DNA of 20,533 nt from a virus: the IMG/VR virus record IMGVR_UViG_3300030328_002868, positions 1-20,533 of that record; one strand, written 5' to 3'. Below the pieces are notes generated by a model. That model saw only the letters and a list, made by a program, of their open reading frames with translations, was not told the origin of the DNA and made no database searches. The position numbers and the translations under genes were made by a program. This document shows positions 7,032 through 15,266 of the stretch, in pieces (the stretch's first letter is position 1; the number at the start of each line of letters is the position of its first letter).

Positions 7032-7662
7032 AGTTTATGGACGTCTTTCAAAGTTTTTAGGTTGGCGTACGTTTGAAGCAGACGTATCTAGCACAGCGGA
7101 GGCTATGCGTTTTCTTTTAGCTAATTGGCCGGAATTAAGAAAGCATATGGCTGATCAGTATTACAAAATTGAAGTCGGTAATTACAATGTGGGAATAGAT
7201 GAGTTACATGACCCAGCGGGAGAAAATGACGCTATAACGATTGTCCCCGTAATGATTGGGGCTAAGAAATTTGTCAAGTCTGCTTTAGGCAAAATTATTA
7301 TTGGTGCTGCAATTGTTGCGGCTGTTGTTCTAACAGCTGGCTTCGGTGGGGCGGCAATTGGCACCGCTGCATTTGGAGCGGCGGCGGGTTCGTCAATTGC
7401 AGTAGGTTCAATAGTTGCAGGTATTGGTGTTTCTATAATGTTGGCCGGGGTAGTCCAAATGCTTAGTCCGCAGGATGAATACGCCTCCCCAGGGGAGGGG
7501 TCTGACCCTAATGATATGGATCCTAATAGTAATTATCAATTTTCAGGAATAAATAATGTTAGTCGTAGTGGCCTGCCATTGAGTCTGATATATGGATGGG
7601 ATTGTTATGTAGGTTCAATAGTTATTAGTAACGGTATTGATACTATTCAGGGAGAGGGTTAA
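7015..7662 (+). CDS. Tail assembly protein, lambda gpI-like
   Basis: This 215-residue protein has the two-part layout of gpI. Residues 1-80 form a beta-grasp-like region ('MLRKIKVYGRLSKFLGWRTFEADVSSTAEAMRFLLANWPELRKHM... GIDEL.DPAGENDAITIVPVMIGA'). Then a long Gly/Ala-rich hydrophobic region (about 87-149) could cross a membrane more than once, followed by 'NYQFSGINNVSRSGLPLSLIYGWDCYVGS', the usual '~f.g~~N.~~~G.p.pl.yG...vGs' end. gpI helps assemble the tip with gpJ in lambda. It overlaps the gpK gene by 17 nt, and the gpJ ATG follows its stop by 2 nt. Confidence 0.85.
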   Translation: MLRKIKVYGRLSKFLGWRTFEADVSSTAEAMRFLLANWPELRKHMADQYYKIEVGNYNVGIDELHDPAGENDAITIVPVMIGAKKFVKSALGKIIIGAAIVAAVVLTAGFGGAAIGTAAFGAAAGSSIAVGSIVAGIGVSIMLAGVVQMLSPQDEYASPGEGSDPNDMDPNSNYQFSGINNVSRSGLPLSLIYGWDCYVGSIVISNGIDTIQGEG

Positions 7663-7664
7663 TC

Positions 7665-10600
7665 ATGGGATGGGCAGCGGGAGGAAGTAGAGAAGAATTT
7701 AGGGCGTTTTGGGGCTTGCCTTCACTTCCTGGGGATGCTTTAGCGAGTAATCAATATGCAACCTATATCGAAGCATTAGGGGAAGGAGTTTTAGCGGGTT
7801 TTCCTAGTGCTATAGATGCGGGCTACACAGAGGGGACAACTAATTATAATATTGCTGCGCTTAAAGATGTTTACTTAAATAATACTCAGGTTTTAAGCAC
7901 TACCGCCGATCCGGCAAATACAACGGATGGGGATTTTAACTTTAAAGGAATTAATTTTAACTTCCGTTCAGGGTCATCAGGTCAAACATATATCTCGGGA
8001 ATAGCGGAAATAGAAACAGAGAAAAATGTTGCAACAAAGATCGAAAATGGATCACCAATTACAAGATCTATCACTAATACTTCTGTTACATCAGCAAGGG
8101 TTACAGTTGCTTTCCCTAGGCTAGAGCAATATGAAAAAACGGGGGATGTTAACGGGGCAGAAGTAAGGTTAGAAATTCAAGTTCAGTACAACGGCGGAGG
8201 CTTTACTTCAGTTATTAATGATACTGTTAAAGGTAGAACAAGTAATACATATACTAGAGATTATAAAGTAACTTTAAGCGGTGCTTTTCCTGTTGATATT
8301 AGAATTATTAGGCATACAGCAAATAGCAGTTCTTCTAAATTAGTCGACGAATCTTACTGGACTTCCTACACAGAAATAATTGACGAACAAAGAGCCTATC
8401 CTAATACCGCTCATGCTGCGATTAGGTTAGATGCTCAGAATTTCCCACAGACGCCGGCTCGGATGTATCGGGTTAGAGGTATTAAAACTAAGATTTATTC
8501 AAACGCTACTGTTCAGAGTGATGGGAGTTTAACTTTTAGCGGTGTATGGGATGGCACATTCAAGGCAGATAAAGAGGCGCATAGTGATCCAGCCCTAATC
8601 CTCTGGGATCTTTTGACAAATGAACGCTATGGATTTGGTAGTCATATTTCAGAAAGTCAGCTAAGTAAGTTCGATTTTTATTCGGTCAGTGTTTATAACA
8701 ATGAACAGGTAGACGATGGCACAGGAACAGGCTCAACACACGCAAGATTTGCATTTTCTGGTTCTATTCAAAAGCAGACAAACGCTTATAAATTAATTGC
8801 CTCAATTTGTTCCACCATGCGGGTAATGCCTTACTGGTCGGTTGGAGCGCTGACTATTAGTCAAGATTCACCTAAAGATAGTTCTTATTTATTTACTCTT
8901 GCCAATGTTGTTAATGGTGGTTTTACTTATAGCGGCTCGTCTGTACAAAGCAGAGCAACACAAATCAATGTTAGTTATTTTGACCCGGTTACAAAGACGG
9001 TTGACTGGGTTGAAGTTCAGGATGCAGCTTTAGTTGCTAAGTACGGAATCGTCCAAAAAAATGTTAAAGCGTTTGCCTGTAATGATCGAGCTAGGGCACG
9101 CCGTCTTGCTTTATGGATGCTTTACACTTTGGCCTATGAGACAGAAATTGTTAGCTTTAGCACTTCCCTAGATGCGGGTGTCTGTATAGCGTGCGGGGAT
9201 GTTATAGACATTGCTGATCCTGTAAGAACTGGAATTAGAAGGGGTGGAAGGATTAAAGCGGCAACCTTAAACACTGTTACGGTAGACAACACTGATCAAA
9301 CTGATTTACCTACTTTAAACAGTCCGACTCTCAGCGTTGTTTTAACTGATGGGACTGTAGAAAAAAGAGAAATTATAAATATTTCAGATGATGTTATTAC
9401 TGTTAATACTAATTTTTCATCTATTCCAAACGCTAATTCAATTTGGGTATTAGAAAATACAACAGCTTTAACAAGTCAATGGCGGATAATCCACATTAAA
9501 GAAGAGGACGAAGCTGTATATAGTGTTGCTGCTATTTCATATAATGCATCAAAATTTGACTACGTAGAAGACGGAGCAACTCTTTCAACTAGAAAAGTTT
9601 CTGTATTGAATGAAATTCCAAGTCCTCCGACAAATTTAATAGCAACAGAGCAAATCTACGAAGAGAACGGGGCGGCAAAAGTTAAGATTATTCTTAGTTG
9701 GCAACCTATAAGAGGTGTTAATCGATACTTAGTTAGATGGCGCAGATCAAATGATAATTATGATCAAAAAGAGGTAACAAGTTTAGAGCATGAAATTTTA
9801 GATACAACAGCCGGAACATATGACATTACTGTTTACTCAATAAATGCAGCTTTAAAACCTTCTACAAATCCCGCTGAATTAACCTTTACGGCAATTGGTA
9901 AAACGGCACCGCCTGCGGATGTTGCCAATTTGACTTTTGAAGCAATAAGCGCAAACTCTGGAAGGTTGAGATGGGATAGATCCACTGAGCTGGATGTAAT
10001 CAATGGCGGAGGTGTGAAGTTCAAGCATTCCTCAGATACAACAGGCGCCGCAACATGGGGTAATTCAACTTCATTAATAGATTCAAAGTCAGGTAGCCAA
10101 ACAGAAGCAATCGTTCCCTTAATAGAGGGGGAAATGTTGGTTAAGTTCTTTGATGACGGTCAAAGAGAAAGCACTAATGCAACATCTGTAATAGTTGACT
10201 TACCTGAGACCCTCGGAGCTTTAGCAGTTCTTACACAAAGGGAAGATCAATTAAGTCCAACGCCTTTCAGTGGTACTAAGACAAATGTTTCATATGACTC
10301 AACATTAAGCGCCTTAATCCTTTCAATGGATATGTTTGACGGCGTTGCCTCTGTTGATGCTGTTACGGATTTCGATGATATTGGCTATGGAGACGTAGAA
10401 GGCACGGGAACTTATAACTTCGCTAATAAGTTGGATTTAGGAGGTGTTTACTCTCTTGATTTAAAACGTCACTTTAAAACTGTTGGTTACTTGCCAGATG
10501 ATGAAATAGACGACCGCATAGGTTTATGTGATACGTGGGGAGACTGGGACGGCGCAGTTACCAACGTAGACGCCAAACTATATGTAAGAGCTACTAATGA

Positions 10601-11036
10601 TGATCCTGCAAGCGGTGGCGCTAGTTGGGGAGCATGGCAAGAGTTTGCAAATGGAACGCATAAGGCAAGAGGCTTTGACTTTAAATCTATCCTTAGCAGT
10701 ACAGATACCGATGAAAATATTCAAGTAAAAGAGCTTGGTTATTCTGCAACCCTACAAAGAAGACAAGAGCAAAGTGTTGCAGCCGTTGCAAGTGGCGCAA
10801 GCGCTAAAACTATCTCCTTCAGTAAGCCGTTTTTTGTTGGTACTAGCGGACTAGGTGGCGCAAATGCTTATCTTCCTAGTGTAGGGATCAATGTTAATAA
10901 TCTTGCTTCTGGAGACTATATAGAGATGGGAACGGTAACAGGCAGTCAATTCACTGTGACCTTTAAATCATCTGGAGGAAGCGCCGTTAATCGCAATTTC
11001 ACATGGGCAGCAACTGGATACGGTATGTCTGTCTAA
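7665..11036 (+). CDS. Central tail fibre/host specificity protein, lambda gpJ-like
   Basis: This 1123-residue protein is the tip hub and main receptor-contact candidate. The N-terminal half carries the gpJ core. Near residues 310-320 is 'SDPALILWDLLTNERYGFGSHI', the conserved 'NPa..l.DlLt...yG.G..i' motif, followed by the hub beta domains. Residues about 645-745 form a fibronectin type III-like repeat ('PSPPTNLIATEQI...LSWQPIRGVNRYLVRWR...GTYDITVYSINAA'), and a second FN3-like unit spans about 747-835. The final 90 residues ('QSVAAVASGASAKTISFSKPF...GDYIEMGTVTGSQFTVTFKSS...RNFTWAATGYG') resemble a terminal domain recurrent in phage fibres, probably exposed at the tip. The gene has a clean ATG, 2 nt after gpI. 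Confidence 0.9.
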   Translation: MGWAAGGSREEFRAFWGLPSLPGDALASNQYATYIEALGEGVLAGFPSAIDAGYTEGTTNYNIAALKDVYLNNTQVLSTTADPANTTDGDFNFKGINFNFRSGSSGQTYISGIAEIETEKNVATKIENGSPITRSITNTSVTSARVTVAFPRLEQYEKTGDVNGAEVRLEIQVQYNGGGFTSVINDTVKGRTSNTYTRDYKVTLSGAFPVDIRIIRHTANSSSSKLVDESYWTSYTEIIDEQRAYPNTAHAAIRLDAQNFPQTPARMYRVRGIKTKIYSNATVQSDGSLTFSGVWDGTFKADKEAHSDPALILWDLLTNERYGFGSHISESQLSKFDFYSVSVYNNEQVDDGTGTGSTHARFAFSGSIQKQTNAYKLIASICSTMRVMPYWSVGALTISQDSPKDSSYLFTLANVVNGGFTYSGSSVQSRATQINVSYFDPVTKTVDWVEVQDAALVAKYGIVQKNVKAFACNDRARARRLALWMLYTLAYETEIVSFSTSLDAGVCIACGDVIDIADPVRTGIRRGGRIKAATLNTVTVDNTDQTDLPTLNSPTLSVVLTDGTVEKREIINISDDVITVNTNFSSIPNANSIWVLENTTALTSQWRIIHIKEEDEAVYSVAAISYNASKFDYVEDGATLSTRKVSVLNEIPSPPTNLIATEQIYEENGAAKVKIILSWQPIRGVNRYLVRWRRSNDNYDQKEVTSLEHEILDTTAGTYDITVYSINAALKPSTNPAELTFTAIGKTAPPADVANLTFEAISANSGRLRWDRSTELDVINGGGVKFKHSSDTTGAATWGNSTSLIDSKSGSQTEAIVPLIEGEMLVKFFDDGQRESTNATSVIVDLPETLGALAVLTQREDQLSPTPFSGTKTNVSYDSTLSALILSMDMFDGVASVDAVTDFDDIGYGDVEGTGTYNFANKLDLGGVYSLDLKRHFKTVGYLPDDEIDDRIGLCDTWGDWDGAVTNVDAKLYVRATNDDPASGGASWGAWQEFANGTHKARGFDFKSILSSTDTDENIQVKELGYSATLQRRQEQSVAAVASGASAKTISFSKPFFVGTSGLGGANAYLPSVGINVNNLASGDYIEMGTVTGSQFTVTFKSSGGSAVNRNFTWAATGYGMSV

Positions 11037-11049
11037 ACTAAAAACAACT

Positions 11050-11058
11050 TAATACGTC
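11050..11058 (+). promoter_or_regulatory. TAATACGTC element before the first fibre gene
   Basis: Second copy of the 9-mer found at 1884-1892. Here it lies 5 nt upstream of the ATG at 11064, in the 27-nt gap after gpJ, and is followed by TAAGCATGGC. A regulatory function is inferred only from the recurrence of TAATACGTC and ACGTCTAA in two structural-gene leaders. Confidence 0.2.
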
Positions 11059-11063
11059 TAAGC

Positions 11064-11666
11064 ATGGCAACACATGACTATGTAATAGCGAACGGCACGG
11101 GTGCGGCTGTAAGGGCAGACATTAATAATGCTCTGGCTGCAATAGTTTCTAATAACTCAAACGGTACAGATCCTTCAACCACGTTTGCATATCAATTTTA
11201 TGCGGACACTGGAGACGGCAAGTTATACCTAAGAAATGCCGCCAATAATGGCTGGGTAGAAATTGGAACGCTAGCAAGTGCAAATCTTGGATTAGCAACC
11301 GCAGCCAGTCCGACAATTACAGGAACAGCGGACTTTGATAGCAATACAGCAATCAAGGTTTGCGATGGGACAACGGCGCAAAGACCTGGGTCTCCTGCGG
11401 CTGGAATGCTCCGTTACAATACGACTACAAGCAGCTTTGAAGGTTATACGGACGCATGGGGTGATATTGGCGGAGGCGGAGGCGGAGCCACTGGGGGAGA
11501 TTCAGGAGCTAATGCCGTCTTCTGGGAAAATCAGGCAACAGTGACGCATGACTACACATTGACCGCTGCTAGGGGTGTTGGTTCTTTTGGCGGTGTAAAT
11601 GGAATTACTATTAACTCGGGTATTACTGTTACGATTCCCGCTGATTCAGTGTGGTCAATCGTGTGA
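11064..11666 (+). CDS. Tail fibre/collar-type structural protein
   Basis: This 200-residue protein starts 'MATHDYVIANGTGAAVRADINNALAAIVSNNSNGTDPSTTFAYQFYADT'. I recognise this N-terminal domain from many marine phage fibre proteins ('...n.sg..vRaDlN.al.Ai...nsg...P.tt...~~wvDTs.~~lk~Rn~~n~~Wi~ig'). The middle 'CDGTTAQRPGSPAAGMLRYNTTTSSFEGYTDAWGDI' is a fibre-shaft or head-binding repeat found in the same proteins. It is followed by a Gly linker and a short beta end ('NGITINSGITVTIPADSVWSIV') that looks like the trimeric tip of small marine fibres. It probably attaches to the tail tip near gpJ. Confidence 0.75.
   Translation: MATHDYVIANGTGAAVRADINNALAAIVSNNSNGTDPSTTFAYQFYADTGDGKLYLRNAANNGWVEIGTLASANLGLATAASPTITGTADFDSNTAIKVCDGTTAQRPGSPAAGMLRYNTTTSSFEGYTDAWGDIGGGGGGATGGDSGANAVFWENQATVTHDYTLTAARGVGSFGGVNGITINSGITVTIPADSVWSIV
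11469..11486 (+). repeat. (GGCGGA)x3 microrepeat, Gly linker
   Basis: Three perfect copies of GGCGGA inside the fibre gene encode an uninterrupted glycine linker between the conserved shaft motif and the C-terminal beta tip. Such a short repeat could change in copy number and alter linker length. Confidence 0.8.
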
Positions 11667-11707
11667 TCAAGTTGCTATTCCGCCGTATTACTCGCTAAAC
11701 TCTGATT

Positions 11708-12301
11708 ATGCCTATTGCAATCGCTGGAGCTGGTACTGTCACGGGAGTTTCCGTTGGTGGACTTCCTGATGGAATAGTTGACACAGATATGATCGCAGCA
11801 GCGGCAGTTACAGATGTTAAAAGAGGACCGGGAGCAATTCTCCAAATAGCACAAACGACTGCAACAGGAGATGTTAGTTCTAGCTCAGCAAGCAGTATTA
11901 TCGCATCAGGTCATATATGTTCAGTTACACCAAAACAAACAGGATCTAAATTTTTAGTCACAGCCGACGGTATTAGTGGCCATTTTAATAGAGTATCAAC
12001 GACTAATTTTGGTTGTAGGTATTTTATTTATGCATCCGTTAATTCTGGTACTTATGCAAATGTAACCTCTGCACTTCTGCAAAATGTTTACGTAAATGGG
12101 GATACTGGAGCTTGGTTAAATCCTCCTGTAGGATTCTCATTTTTAGCAGCACCCTCTTATTCAGCAGGACAAACAGTCGCATTCCAAACTTATTTTCAAA
12201 GAGGAAATGGTGATAGTAGTAGTGTTACTTTCTATTATAATCATGGTAGCTCTGGTGGTCAGAATGTAAGAACTTTGACAGTAATGGAGGTATCACAATG
12301 A
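11708..12301 (+). CDS. Tail fibre protein A (fibre/chaperone pair 1)
   Basis: This 197-residue protein begins with a Gly/Ala/Val-rich segment ('PIAIAGAGTVTGVSVGGLPDGIVDTDMIAAAAV'), common in marine phage fibres as a repeating attachment stem, followed by 'GPGAILQIAQTT.TGDVSSSS'. The remaining 140 residues form a Ser/Thr/aromatic-rich beta domain ending 'GQNVRTLTVMEVSQ', typical of small receptor-binding fibre heads ('...l.v.Ei~'). Its stop overlaps the downstream chaperone-like gene by ATGA (12298-12301), a common arrangement for a fibre and its dedicated folding chaperone. Receptor binding is inferred. Confidence 0.72.
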   Translation: MPIAIAGAGTVTGVSVGGLPDGIVDTDMIAAAAVTDVKRGPGAILQIAQTTATGDVSSSSASSIIASGHICSVTPKQTGSKFLVTADGISGHFNRVSTTNFGCRYFIYASVNSGTYANVTSALLQNVYVNGDTGAWLNPPVGFSFLAAPSYSAGQTVAFQTYFQRGNGDSSSVTFYYNHGSSGGQNVRTLTVMEVSQ

Positions 12302-12591
12302 ATTACGATCACGACGCTACTAGAAAAGCTTATCCAAACGCAGAAACTATTATTGATAACGCTGGAGTCTTTGATAAAGACAGTAAAGTAGTCTCTTTAG
12401 ATCAGGCGAAAATAGATACAGCCAGAAAAGAATTAGATGATGCAGCAGCTCTTATTAAATATAAATCTGATAGAGCAGCCGAATATCCTTCTTATGGCGA
12501 ACAATTAGATTATATATTTCATCACGGGCTGGCAAAGTGGAAGACCGATATTGTCCAACCTGTAAAAGACAAATTTCCTAAGCCATTATGA
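12298..12591 (+). CDS. Putative tail fibre assembly chaperone A
   Basis: This 97-residue, charged, mostly helical protein is encoded by a gene overlapping fibre A at ATGA. Its second half, residues 55-74 ('YKSDRAAEYPSYGEQLDYIF'), followed by an aromatic/His region and 'W....I..VK..FPKPL', is a motif common in marine phage proteins next to fibre genes ('Y...R..~YPs.g~qLD.~~~~g...w...i..vk..~Pk'). It shares 'Y.xDR..xYPSxG...D' and a 'PKP.' end with the protein at 13178-13504. A fibre folding or assembly role is inferred from this pairing; it could instead be a structural part of the fibre. Confidence 0.6.
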   Translation: MNYDHDATRKAYPNAETIIDNAGVFDKDSKVVSLDQAKIDTARKELDDAAALIKYKSDRAAEYPSYGEQLDYIFHHGLAKWKTDIVQPVKDKFPKPL

Positions 12592-13181
12592 GCAAAGTTA
12601 AGTTAACGGCTACTACAGGCGGGGGGTCTACATCCCTAGAAGCGCCAAACGCTACAACAGGCAACGCTAATGTTTCTTGGAAACTTCCTGTAGCTGATGG
12701 GAGTTCAGGCCAAGCTATAACAACAAACGCTTCGGGTCAGCTTGCTTTTTCCTCTGTTGGCGGAGGTAAAGTCGTAGGCTTATCTATAGCCAATTCAACT
12801 ACTAACGAACAGAATACAAGTGGAGCTACAACATGGACATTAGTTGGGCCACAAATTACATATACCGCAGTGAGTTCAAGTAATAAATTAATTTTCCTAC
12901 ATAATCATCACATGATGGTTGAAGCTATGACTTGGCGGATGGCCTTATTCAGAGATGGTACAAGCGGGACTAATCTTTATACAATGAGAACTCATAATCA
13001 AACTGCCATATGGATGGCAGCGCAAGGTATTTGCAGTGCTGTTGCTGATGCCCCAGACACAAGTAGCCATACTTATCAGTTTGCTATCTATAGAGATGAT
13101 GGAGCGGATAATAAAATAAGATACTCACCAAACAGTGAGAGTACTGGAAGTCAAGTGATCTTAGTGGAGCTGGAGCCATGA
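12588..13181 (+). CDS. Tail fibre protein B (fibre/chaperone pair 2)
   Basis: This protein has 197 residues, the same length as fibre A, but a different stem. It begins with 'SKVKLTATTGGGSTSLEAPNATTGNANVSWKLPVADGSSGQAITTNASGQLAFSSVGGG', the short collar/shaft motif found in many cyanophage and pelagiphage fibres ('sl.aP.~t.sn~t~~LP~.dGs.gq~l~Tng~G.L~w'). The C-terminal beta domain contains 'HNHHMMVEAMTWRMALFRDG' and ends 'SQVILVELEP', parallel to the end of fibre A. It overlaps the genes on both sides by ATGA. The shared shaft motif suggests it attaches to the same tip structure and offers a second receptor-binding head. Confidence 0.75.
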   Translation: MSKVKLTATTGGGSTSLEAPNATTGNANVSWKLPVADGSSGQAITTNASGQLAFSSVGGGKVVGLSIANSTTNEQNTSGATTWTLVGPQITYTAVSSSNKLIFLHNHHMMVEAMTWRMALFRDGTSGTNLYTMRTHNQTAIWMAAQGICSAVADAPDTSSHTYQFAIYRDDGADNKIRYSPNSESTGSQVILVELEP

Positions 13182-13504
13182 CTTACACTTATCTACCTTC
13201 TCGTTCTGATGCTGTTAGATCCTTGCAACCTTCTGCTTTGTTTGTTGATCAAGGCACTTTCATTCAATGGTTGCCTGACAATAAAGCGACTGAAGTAACA
13301 GAGGATCAAATAAATACGGAACTAACTCGTATAAGAGCAGAATATGCAGGACTAAAATATCAAAGAGATAGGAAGAATGCATATCCTTCTTTGGGAGATT
13401 TTGCAGATGCTATGTACTGGAACTCTAAAGGTGATGCATCTAAACTAACTGCCTACTATGCGGCCTGTGAAAAGGTCAAAACCGACAACCCCAAACCTTC
13501 TTAA
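13178..13504 (+). CDS. Putative tail fibre assembly chaperone B
   Basis: This 108-residue protein is encoded immediately after fibre B with an ATGA overlap. Residues 61-80 ('YQRDRKNAYPSLGDFADAMY') and the end 'VKTDNPKPS' parallel chaperone A, while the N-terminal 60 residues differ ('TYTYLPSRSDAVRSLQPSALFVDQGTFIQWLP'). It begins like proteins whose N-terminal part interacts with a specific fibre, joined to a common C-terminal domain. Role inferred from position and similarity to its paralogue. Confidence 0.6.
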   Translation: MTYTYLPSRSDAVRSLQPSALFVDQGTFIQWLPDNKATEVTEDQINTELTRIRAEYAGLKYQRDRKNAYPSLGDFADAMYWNSKGDASKLTAYYAACEKVKTDNPKPS

Positions 13505-13510
13505 TTAACA

Positions 13511-14683
13511 ATGTCTACTCTCAAAGTCGGGGCAATAAGAGGAATTAGCGCAACTGCTGATGCAATCACTGTTAATGCAAGTGATGGGACTTGCACGGCA
13601 AAGATTACTAATAAATCAGGTCACAATCTTGTTACGAACGGGGCTTTTCAAATCGCTCAAAGAAGTACATCGTCAACTGAGTCAGGATATGGAAGTGTAG
13701 ATAGATTTGCTGTAAGTCATGGAAATCACGATGAAGCAATAACACATGCACAAGTTGCATTAACTTCTAGTGATACTGGCCCTTGGGCTAAAGGCTTTAG
13801 GACAGCATTACAACTAACAAATGGTAATCAGACAAGTGGTGCTCAAGCTGGTTCTTATTGTCAAATTTATCAAAAAATAGAAGGACAAAATTTAGCCCAA
13901 TCAGGTTGGGATTACACTTCAGCAAGTAGCTATATTACTTTATCTTTTTGGATTAAGTCTAGTATTGCACAGAATTTTTACGGACATATAAGAACAAGCC
14001 ACGGTACTGAACAGTTATATGTATGGGAAACAGGATCATTATCTGCAAATACTTGGACAAAGATAACTAAAACAATTCCGGGTAATTCAAATATTACTGT
14101 TACTAATGACGCTTCTGCGACAGCATATTTATTTTCTTTCTGGCCTTTTGCTGGAACAAACTTAACAGGATCAGTCTCATTAAATACTTGGGCTGCTTAT
14201 TCTAGTTCTACAAGGCTGCCTGATAATACAACTACTTGGTGGACAACCAATGATTCAACTATTGCTATTACAGGCGTTCAGTTAGAAGTTTCAGACCATG
14301 CCACGGATTTTGAGCACTTGCCATACGGAGTCGAATTAGCTAGGTGTCAGAGGTATTTTTATAGCCTTGTAAATGGTTCAGGTCAAACTGTTGGAATGGC
14401 TTCATATAAACAGGATACTGAATGGAGAATACCGCTAACATTTCCTACTACTATGAGAGCAAATCCAAGTATGGTTTGTTCTAATAATTCTGGTGATTTC
14501 GTAGGACATTCCAGTGGAGGCGAGGTAAGTGTTGCAACAATCGGTGATTGGCATAATGCCGCATCATTAACTACTGGGACACTAGGGACTAACGCTGTTC
14601 CAGATAACAATTATGCTGGACAGGCTTCCTATATTAAAACAGGCAACTCAACTTCTTCAATAACCTTTAGCGCAGAACTTTAA
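13511..14683 (+). CDS. Long tail fibre/receptor-binding protein with carbohydrate-binding-like domain
   Basis: This 390-residue protein starts with a short attachment segment (MSTLKVGAIRGISATADAIT). The motif 'NLVTNGAFQIAQRS' (about 39-52) then opens a galactose-binding-like beta sandwich. That domain includes 'ITLSFWIKSS', 'WTKITKTIPG' and 'ITGVQLEVSDHATDFEHLPYGVELARCQRYFY' (about 253-285), which is strongly recurrent in marine phage fibre proteins. The last 100 residues form another beta-rich head ('WRIPLTFPTTMRANPSM...'), similar to the 'f...mR..P.v' unit following this domain in other phages. It probably binds a host surface glycan. Starts 7 nt after the preceding stop. Confidence 0.78.
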   Translation: MSTLKVGAIRGISATADAITVNASDGTCTAKITNKSGHNLVTNGAFQIAQRSTSSTESGYGSVDRFAVSHGNHDEAITHAQVALTSSDTGPWAKGFRTALQLTNGNQTSGAQAGSYCQIYQKIEGQNLAQSGWDYTSASSYITLSFWIKSSIAQNFYGHIRTSHGTEQLYVWETGSLSANTWTKITKTIPGNSNITVTNDASATAYLFSFWPFAGTNLTGSVSLNTWAAYSSSTRLPDNTTTWWTTNDSTIAITGVQLEVSDHATDFEHLPYGVELARCQRYFYSLVNGSGQTVGMASYKQDTEWRIPLTFPTTMRANPSMVCSNNSGDFVGHSSGGEVSVATIGDWHNAASLTTGTLGTNAVPDNNYAGQASYIKTGNSTSSITFSAEL

Positions 14684-14685
14684 TT

Positions 14686-14847
14686 ATGGCACTCTATAAA
14701 CTTTACAACACAGATGAAGGGACTCAAGGGGTTAGAAAAAACTTGACTAATTTCAATATCGCAATTCCATTCGACCCAGCAAACACAGATTACCAAGAGT
14801 ATCTAGAGTGGGTAGCAGCAGGTAACACAGCGGAGGCAGCTGATTAA
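14686..14847 (+). CDS. Small fibre-region protein (53 aa)
   Basis: This short gene begins 2 nt after the fibre stop: ATG at 14686, TAA at 14845-14847. The product starts MALYKLYNTDEGTQGVRKN, has the segment 'IPFDPANTDYQEYLEWVAAG' and ends 'NTAEAAD'. The '(I/S)P.dp.N~dYq.YL.W~aeGNtpe.aD' pattern is common in small marine phage proteins at the ends of fibre genes or operons, and in the C-termini of some fibres. It is probably the last gene of the plus-strand virion operon. Its stop overlaps the stop of the minus-strand gene 14844-15011. Confidence 0.6.
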   Translation: MALYKLYNTDEGTQGVRKNLTNFNIAIPFDPANTDYQEYLEWVAAGNTAEAAD

Positions 14848-15011
14848 CGGTATAGGCGTTCAGGCAAAGGCGGTCTAGGTTCTAATACTTGATTATGTTT
14901 TTGTCCAATTAAATAAAGAGGCGCTAAAGCAAGAAATAATATTCCACACATACCAAGAGCCACACTTGAAGCTTTTAATACAGCGCTTCTTACTATGTCA
15001 TTGTCAAACAT
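14844..15011 (-). CDS. Small single-pass membrane protein (55 aa)
   Basis: A minus-strand ATG frame: MFDNDIVRSAVLKASSVALG..., then the hydrophobic 'MCGILFLALAPLYLIGQ', and a Pro-rich C-terminus with 'EPRPPLPERLYR'. A single membrane helix spans about residues 14-36. It fills the otherwise gene-free gap between the fibre operon and the next plus-strand gene, is convergent with the fibre operon and divergent from 15063-15266. Upstream there is no strong Shine-Dalgarno match. The family is unknown to me. Holin- or spanin-like function is possible by position and topology only. Confidence 0.45.
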   Translation of the reverse strand: MFDNDIVRSAVLKASSVALGMCGILFLALAPLYLIGQKHNQVLEPRPPLPERLYR

Positions 15012-15052
15012 GGCTGATTATTGTTAATAGGCTTATTATGCCGACATAGTAA
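14990..15052. repeat. 10-bp inverted repeat in the divergent gene interval
   Basis: TTACTATGTC at 14990-14999 is the exact reverse complement of GACATAGTAA at 15043-15052. One arm lies in the first codons of the minus-strand gene and the other just upstream of the plus-strand gene at 15063. This could be a shared operator or a hairpin, or chance. The second arm also contains the TAGTAAA motif found at 17985-17991 and 18983-18989. Confidence 0.4.
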
Positions 15053-15062
15053 AGGTTTACAC

Positions 15063-15266
15063 ATGGTTAGAAAGTTAATTGACGGTTTAGCCGTTGCTTC
15101 ATTTTTGTTAAGCGCTGCTTTCGTTGCAGGTGGTATTTATTCATACATGTGGATTTCTAATGAAGACAACCAAAAAGAACTGATGGATAGCGCAGTAGAA
15201 AAGATCAAGGAAAACTTGCCAATACCGACAGTTCCTAAAACAACAGGTGGAGCCTTGCCGTTCTAA
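15063..15266 (+). CDS. Small membrane protein (67 aa)
   Basis: I chose ATG 15063 because AAAGG (15051-15055) lies upstream with suitable spacing, and the product then starts MVRKLIDGLAVASFLLSAAF, with a helix from about 8 to 31 after a short positive N-terminus. An earlier TTG at 15021 in the same frame is less likely. After the membrane helix come a charged segment ('NEDNQKELMDSAVEKIKENL') and a Pro-rich end. This organisation resembles a short protein common in marine cyanophages next to the type encoded by the following gene. The stop TAA (15264-15266) is directly followed by the next gene's GTG, so the two are probably cotranslated. Confidence 0.65.
   Translation: MVRKLIDGLAVASFLLSAAFVAGGIYSYMWISNEDNQKELMDSAVEKIKENLPIPTVPKTTGGALPF

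Noticed and set aside
11335-11544. 69-residue plus-strand frame within the first fibre gene
   Set aside because: Shadow of the fibre frame, which has clear marine fibre motifs.
15021-15062. Earlier TTG start adding 14 residues to the 67-residue membrane protein
   Set aside because: ATG 15063 has AAAGG upstream and gives a usual positive N-terminus before the helix.
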